A DNA stretch of 9,406 bases from Cytophagales bacterium (GTDB taxonomy: Bacteria > Bacteroidota > Bacteroidia > Cytophagales > Cyclobacteriaceae), in the NCBI GenBank assembly GCA_003504855.1, contig DNZD01000277.1, positions 1-9,406 of the forward strand, read 5' to 3'. Below, piece by piece: positions 6,178 through 9,406 of the stretch. Both the position numbers and the translations under genes were made by a program. Below the pieces are notes generated by a model. That model saw only the letters and a program-made list of their open reading frames with translations. It did not search any database and was not told the DNA's origin. Within the stretch, counting starts at the first letter, position 1; each line of letters starts with the position of its first letter.

Positions 6178-6963
6178 TCAGAATAGTTTGGAGATGATCA
6201 TGTCAATCACTTCCACGAAGATGAGGATGATGACTATCCATTCCAGCAGACGGCTTTCGCGTTGATTGATGATTTCACGAAATACCCGGAGGTTGTCTTC
6301 GGTGATGCGCAGGGTGTATTCAATCTCACTGAACCGCACCCGAAGGTCAAAGTGTTTTAGTAATCCCTTATGAAGGTCGTCGAGGTATTGATCGTCCCAG
6401 ACCAGATCGGGTGCATCAAAGATGTAAATATTGTCGGCTATGTCGTTCTGGGTATTCAGTGCCTTGCCGATAAACTTGAGCATGTTGATCCGGCTGATTT
6501 TGAGTTTGCCGGTGAGTTCCAGGTTTCGTGTGAATCCCCGGATTTCCGTGAGCAGATTTTCTGAGACTGCGTGGTAATGATCCAGCGCCACCGATTGGGC
6601 GAGATTGAACATCACAATACGGATGATTTGGGCATCGATGCGATCAACAATCAACTCACTGAAATCAAATTGCAAAGGTGCCCCGCTTACCACATGAACG
6701 CTATGTTCGTCGCGAAGCCAGGACTCGGGGTTGCGCTGATAGGGCAAGAGACCGGATACGGTACGGCTGATTTCTTCTTCCGTGTAACCGGTGAATACCA
6801 TTACGCCGTAGTTGAACAAGTACAGAAACTTATTACTGCCGAAGCCATAGAACAACTCCGAAGAGCTGTCGGCCAGGGGCTTGAGTTCGATGGTGCTCTT
6901 GACGCCTTTCAGGTCCAGTTGATTGGCAACCCGGATGGCAGATAATTTAACCGTTTGTTCCAT
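6178..6963 (-). CDS. RMD1/DUF155 family membrane-anchored protein
   Basis: This 261-residue protein belongs to the RMD1 (DUF155) family, known from yeast Rmd1/Rmd8 and human mitochondrial RMND1 as well as from bacteria. Recognisable parts are FYGFGSNKFLYLFNYGVMVF (residues 38-57), a block near the N-terminus; the middle helical segment with DAPDLVWDDQYLDDLHKGL (183-201); and the C-terminal NQRESRLLEW (233-242) followed by one hydrophobic helix (about 242-260). The C-terminal anchor would leave most of the protein in the cytoplasm. RMND1 supports mitochondrial translation; the bacterial role is not established. It is the first gene of the minus-strand series, three bases from the peptidase gene, so it probably belongs functionally with the amidoligase system, perhaps as a membrane tether. 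The start at ATG 6963 gives a full-length protein. Family assignment is strong, function unknown. Confidence 0.88.
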   Translation of the reverse strand: MEQTVKLSAIRVANQLDLKGVKSTIELKPLADSSSELFYGFGSNKFLYLFNYGVMVFTGYTEEEISRTVSGLLPYQRNPESWLRDEHSVHVVSGAPLQFDFSELIVDRIDAQIIRIVMFNLAQSVALDHYHAVSENLLTEIRGFTRNLELTGKLKISRINMLKFIGKALNTQNDIADNIYIFDAPDLVWDDQYLDDLHKGLLKHFDLRVRFSEIEYTLRITEDNLRVFREIINQRESRLLEWIVIILIFVEVIDMIISKLF

Positions 6964-6977
6964 AGAAAACCGGCTAT

Positions 6978-6985
6978 CAAAGATA
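6978..6985 (-). promoter_or_regulatory. Possible -7 promoter box for the RMD1-peptidase-ligase operon
   Basis: On the minus strand this reads TATCTTTG, a full match to the Bacteroidota -7 consensus TAnnTTTG. It lies 14 bp upstream of the first gene of the series, in the only intergenic space (6964-7057) ahead of it. I see no TTTG/TTG -33 element at the usual distance, and the implied leader would be very short, so support is weak. Confidence 0.3.
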
Positions 6986-7057
6986 ACGCTAATATCACCG
7001 GGATACGATGCAGGTTGAAGCCGAAAAAGTTAATATTGTGCAGATAATAAGTTCACC

Positions 7058-7825
7058 ATGAAAAAGTCCCTGTCTGTTCTGCTGTTGGTATTATGGGCTT
7101 CTGCCGCCGCCTTCGCCTGGGGCCCTACCGGGCACAGGGCTATGGGCAAAGTGGCCGAACAATACCTGAACCCCAAGGCTAAGAAGCGCATTGCCGCCAT
7201 TTTGCAGCAGGAGTCTCTCGCTATGGTAAGCACCTGGATGGATGAGATCCGGTCTGACTCAACCTACAACTACGCCACGGAGTGGCATTACACCACCGTA
7301 CCCGATGGCAAGAAATATGAGGATGTGGAAGCCAACCCGGATGGTAAGGTGGTAGCCATGATCGAAAAATTCATGAAGGAGCTGGGAACAGGTAAACTCA
7401 ATGAGAAGCAGGAGCGGGAAATGCTAAAGATGCTCGTCCATTTGGTGGGTGATATCCATCAGCCACTCCACGTTGGACGCCCGGGAGATAAAGGCGGCAA
7501 TGATGTGAAGGTAAAGTGGTTTCGCAATGACTCTAACCTGCACCGCGTATGGGACAGCGAAATGATTGATGATACGAAACTGAGTTACACGGAATTGGCT
7601 GAATCATTGATTCGTCCGGATGCGACTGTTATGAAGCAATGGCAGAGTGCCACCGTGCGCGAATGGGCCATGGAGTCCATGAGCTATCGCCCGCAGGTGT
7701 ACAGCATTGGCAATGGCACGCTGGGTTTTCAATACTCCTATAAATACCTGAGTATCGTCAGGCTTCGGATCCTGCAATCTGGTATTCGGTTGGCAGCAGT
7801 GCTGAATCAGATTTATGGAAAATAG
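7058..7825 (+). CDS. S1/P1-type zinc nuclease, secreted
   Basis: This 255-residue protein belongs to the S1/P1 nuclease family of trinuclear-zinc enzymes that degrade single-stranded DNA and RNA and release 5'-nucleotides. A signal peptide is clear: MKK, a hydrophobic core (residues 4-13), then ASAAAFA before W21. Cleavage after A20 would expose W21 as the mature N-terminus, which in P1 nuclease is itself a zinc ligand. All other expected ligands can be placed: H26 (GPTGHRAM), D62 (STWMDEIR), H77 (EWHY), H128 and D132 (LVHLVGDIHQPLHVG), H138 in the same motif, and H162 and D166 (NLHRVWDS). The protein is therefore predicted to be active, in the periplasm or outside the cell, probably scavenging phosphate or nucleosides. 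It diverges from the RMD1-led series and converges with the HMA-DUF4396 gene with a 6-bp gap. A weak -7-like box, TAATATTG, lies at 7031-7038. Confidence 0.95.
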   Translation: MKKSLSVLLLVLWASAAAFAWGPTGHRAMGKVAEQYLNPKAKKRIAAILQQESLAMVSTWMDEIRSDSTYNYATEWHYTTVPDGKKYEDVEANPDGKVVAMIEKFMKELGTGKLNEKQEREMLKMLVHLVGDIHQPLHVGRPGDKGGNDVKVKWFRNDSNLHRVWDSEMIDDTKLSYTELAESLIRPDATVMKQWQSATVREWAMESMSYRPQVYSIGNGTLGFQYSYKYLSIVRLRILQSGIRLAAVLNQIYGK

Positions 7826-7831
7826 GCCAGC

Positions 7832-8509
7832 CTAATGGCACGCCTTATTGTACTTCTTTAGTTTAAAATAATTATACGGCAGTGGTGCGAGGAAACCTGC
7901 CACCATCGCCACAATCAGGGCCGTCCAATACATTGGATTTCCAAATGAGGCCTTGCCGCCGGTGATCATAAAGTCGGTGGTGTTCATCACCAGTTCCATG
8001 GCAATCATGGAAATGAATGACATCGAAACGGCAGTTTGAAAAGCAAGGGCCCACGCAAAACTTTCCCGGATGCGCAGCAGCACCGTTTCCATGGCTACGG
8101 AAGTCATCAATCCGGCTGTGGTAGCCAGTACCATTTGCAAGGCCATGGAGGTATTCGGGTAGTAAGCTTGTAAAAAGATTACCATCATAAAATCTCCGAT
8201 CGAGCAGCCGATGAGGCAATTCAGGGTATTGAGGCCGGCACGTCGCCACACAGGTGCATCCTGCCAAAAGCTGACGGGTGCCAGGGGTGCATGAGTCTTA
8301 CCGGCTTCAGAGATCAGGTAATTGGGCCACGGGCGCAAGGCCTCCTGAAGTTGCGAGAAGGGTACGGCACGTTCAGCGGTGATGTCTGCGGCAGCGGCTT
8401 CCAGCCGAACGGTAACGCTTTGAATTCCGGTTACTTTAGAAAGTGCTTTTTCGACCGTGCTGGCACATCCACTGCAGGTCATTCCTTGCACCGTATACGT
8501 TTGTTTCAT
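7832..8509 (-). CDS. HMA domain-DUF4396 membrane protein, probable copper/heavy-metal handling
   Basis: This 225-residue protein fuses a heavy-metal-associated domain (residues about 1-65, with VQGMTCSGCASTVEKAL carrying the CxxC pair C12/C15) to a C-terminal four-helix membrane region of the DUF4396 type. The membrane part contains NCLIGCSIGDFMMV (C98 and C102), predicted helices near 95-115, 122-145, 152-176 and 193-215, and the family-like end MYWTALIVAMVAGFLAPLPY. The third helix is rich in methionine (M163, M168, M171, M175). HMA CxxC domains bind Cu(I), Zn(II) or similar ions and hand them to partners; transport by DUF4396 is not established, so a copper-handling role is inferred. ATG at 8509 was chosen. 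A longer frame would begin with TTG at 8539, but that codon overlaps the proposed promoter and its ten extra residues lie outside the HMA domain. No P-type ATPase is present nearby. Confidence 0.88.
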   Translation of the reverse strand: MKQTYTVQGMTCSGCASTVEKALSKVTGIQSVTVRLEAAAADITAERAVPFSQLQEALRPWPNYLISEAGKTHAPLAPVSFWQDAPVWRRAGLNTLNCLIGCSIGDFMMVIFLQAYYPNTSMALQMVLATTAGLMTSVAMETVLLRIRESFAWALAFQTAVSMSFISMIAMELVMNTTDFMITGGKASFGNPMYWTALIVAMVAGFLAPLPYNYFKLKKYNKACH

Positions 8510-8536
8510 GGTTGATTCGCGTTGAGGTATTGAAAC

Positions 8537-8566
8537 CAATAGTAAAACACAACTTGCCTCGTCAAA
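8537..8566 (-). promoter_or_regulatory. Likely promoter of the HMA-DUF4396 gene
   Basis: On the minus strand, TTTG (8566-8563) and TACTATTG (8544-8537) are separated by 18 bases. This resembles the Bacteroidota -33/-7 promoter with one mismatch to TAnnTTTG. It would place transcription start near 8530 and a leader of about 20 bases before the ATG at 8509, which supports that start codon. The -33 element lies within the right arm of an inverted repeat at 8550-8570. Confidence 0.45.
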
Positions 8567-8570
8567 GTTG
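8550..8570. promoter_or_regulatory. Inverted repeat overlapping the -33 element, possible operator
   Basis: CAACTT (8550-8555) and AAGTTG (8565-8570) form a perfect 6-bp inverted repeat with a 9-base centre, in the 141-bp space between the HMA gene and the tRNA synthetase gene. Its right arm overlaps the proposed -33 box of the HMA gene. The spacing fits binding by a dimeric regulator, but six-base arms are short and chance cannot be excluded. A second short palindrome, CCGGCGGCCGG, lies at 8590-8600. Confidence 0.25.
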
Positions 8571-8626
8571 CACGGAAAAATAGGATAATCCGGCGGCCGG
8601 GAACCATGATTTGCATCAGGCTTTTA

Positions 8627-8634
8627 TACCTTTG
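8627..8634 (+). promoter_or_regulatory. Likely -7 promoter box of glnS
   Basis: TACCTTTG is a full match to the Bacteroidota -7 consensus TAnnTTTG and lies 16 bp upstream of the ATG at 8651. A TTTG at 8610-8613 is only 13 bases upstream, shorter than the usual -33/-7 spacing, so the upstream element is uncertain. The implied untranslated leader is short. Confidence 0.4.
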
Positions 8635-8650
8635 CCCTTCAATTTGTGCC

Positions 8651-9406
8651 ATGGCAGACGACAAGAGCTTAAACTTCCTCGAAGAAATAGTTGAGGCCGA
8701 TCTCAAGAGCGGCAAGTACCAGACCATCAGTACCCGTTTCCCACCGGAACCCAACGGTTATCTGCACCTGGGCCATGCCAAGAGTATATGCCTCAATTTC
8801 GGGCTGGCCCTCAAGTACGGCGGTAAGACTAACCTCCGGTTTGATGACACCAACCCCAGTACGGAAGAGACTGAGTATGTGGAGAGCATCAAGGCGGATG
8901 TGCAGTGGCTTGGCTTTCAGTGGGCCAATGAGTTTTATGCCTCCGACTACTTTCCCAGGTTGTATGAATTCGCGGTGAAGCTGATCCGGAAGGGTCTGGC
9001 TTATGTCGACGACAGCACCAGCGAGGAAATCGCTTCCCAAAAAGGCACGCCGACCAAAGCGGGAACGCCCAGTGCGTATCGCGATCGCACCGTCGAGGAG
9101 AACCTACGGTTGTTTGAAGCCATGAAGGCGGGTCAATTCAAGGACGGTGAAAAAGTATTGCGGGCTAAAGTGGACCTGGCCAGCCCGAATATGCATATGC
9201 GTGATCCGATCATCTACCGGATCAAAAAGGCGCACCACCATCGTACAGGCGATGCCTGGTGTATCTATCCCATGTACGACTTCGCCCACGGGCAAAGCGA
9301 TTCTATAGAGAATATTACCCACAGCATCTGTACCCTTGAATTCATTCCTCACCGCGAGTTGTACGATTGGTTTATCGCAAACCTGGAGATCTACCCGTCA
9401 CACCAG
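8651..9406 (+). CDS. glnS: Glutaminyl-tRNA synthetase, N-terminal 252 residues
   Basis: This is a class I aminoacyl-tRNA synthetase that charges tRNA-Gln with glutamine in the cytoplasm. The reading frame stays open from ATG at 8651 to the right edge, giving 252 residues of a protein normally over 550 long. The HIGH-type motif is HLGH (residues 39-42) inside [38 protein letters not shown] (residues 63-82) is the glutamine/glutamate subclass motif, and [20 protein letters not shown] followed by HSICTLEF near residue 230 is characteristic of GlnRS rather than GluRS. The KMSKS motif and anticodon-binding domain lie beyond the window. The ATG at 8651 matches the expected short N-terminal extension of the family, and a TAnnTTTG box lies just upstream. 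Presence of GlnRS indicates direct charging of tRNA-Gln in this organism. Confidence 0.97.
   Translation, partial: MADDKSLNFLEEIVEADLKSGKYQTISTRFPPEPNGYLHLGHAKSICLNFGLALKYGGKTNLRFDDTNPSTEETEYVESIKADVQWLGFQWANEFYASDYFPRLYEFAVKLIRKGLAYVDDSTSEEIASQKGTPTKAGTPSAYRDRTVEENLRLFEAMKAGQFKDGEKVLRAKVDLASPNMHMRDPIIYRIKKAHHHRTGDAWCIYPMYDFAHGQSDSIENITHSICTLEFIPHRELYDWFIANLEIYPSHQ

Noticed and set aside
8669..9040. Minus-strand open frame of 123 codons
   Set aside because: It is wholly antisense to the glnS coding region, which has clear family motifs and is the real gene.

Overview
The window looks like chromosomal DNA of a member of the Bacteroidota, probably a Cytophagales-type organism of moderate GC. 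This rests on the families present (RMD1/DUF155, a stand-alone S23-type four-helix-bundle gene, a DUF4396 metal protein), on Bacteroidota-like -7 promoter boxes (TAnnTTTG), and on the near absence of Shine-Dalgarno sequences before confident starts. The lineage is an inference; no rRNA gene is in view.

Layout, left to right. 1-926 (+) is the C-terminal part of an ammonium channel (Amt). It abuts, stop codon to stop codon, a long minus-strand gene series read from 6963 down to 927. In transcription order this series is: an RMD1/DUF155 membrane-anchored protein (6963-6178), a papain-like C39-type cysteine peptidase (6174-5461), a four-helix-bundle (S23/IVP family) gene (5344-4961), a RimK-like ATP-grasp ligase with an RLAN-type N-terminal domain (4930-3482), a GCS2-type glutamate-cysteine-ligase-like enzyme (3485-2247), a VOC/glyoxalase-fold protein (2247-1849) and a membrane-anchored helix-hairpin-helix protein (1784-927). 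Divergent from the series is a secreted S1/P1-type nuclease (7058-7825, +). It converges on a minus-strand HMA-DUF4396 membrane protein (8509-7832). The window ends in the first 252 codons of glutaminyl-tRNA synthetase (8651 onward, +).

The core of the series is a predicted amidoligase system: two unrelated carboxylate-amine ligases (ATP-grasp and GCS2) joined by a 4-base ATGA overlap, with a cytoplasmic papain-like peptidase and a membrane protein upstream. Such neighbourhoods have been predicted by comparative genomics to make or attach small peptides. As far as I know the product is not established.

The most unusual feature is the four-helix-bundle gene. It sits inside this otherwise tightly packed operon as a 501-bp unit (4950-5450) bounded by 23-bp inverted repeats that match at 20 of 23 positions, one of which contains the gene's stop codon. 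Without it, the peptidase and ligase genes would be only 29 bp apart. It looks like an inserted cassette whose RNA ends could pair, resembling the basal stem of 23S rRNA intervening sequences that encode the same protein family.
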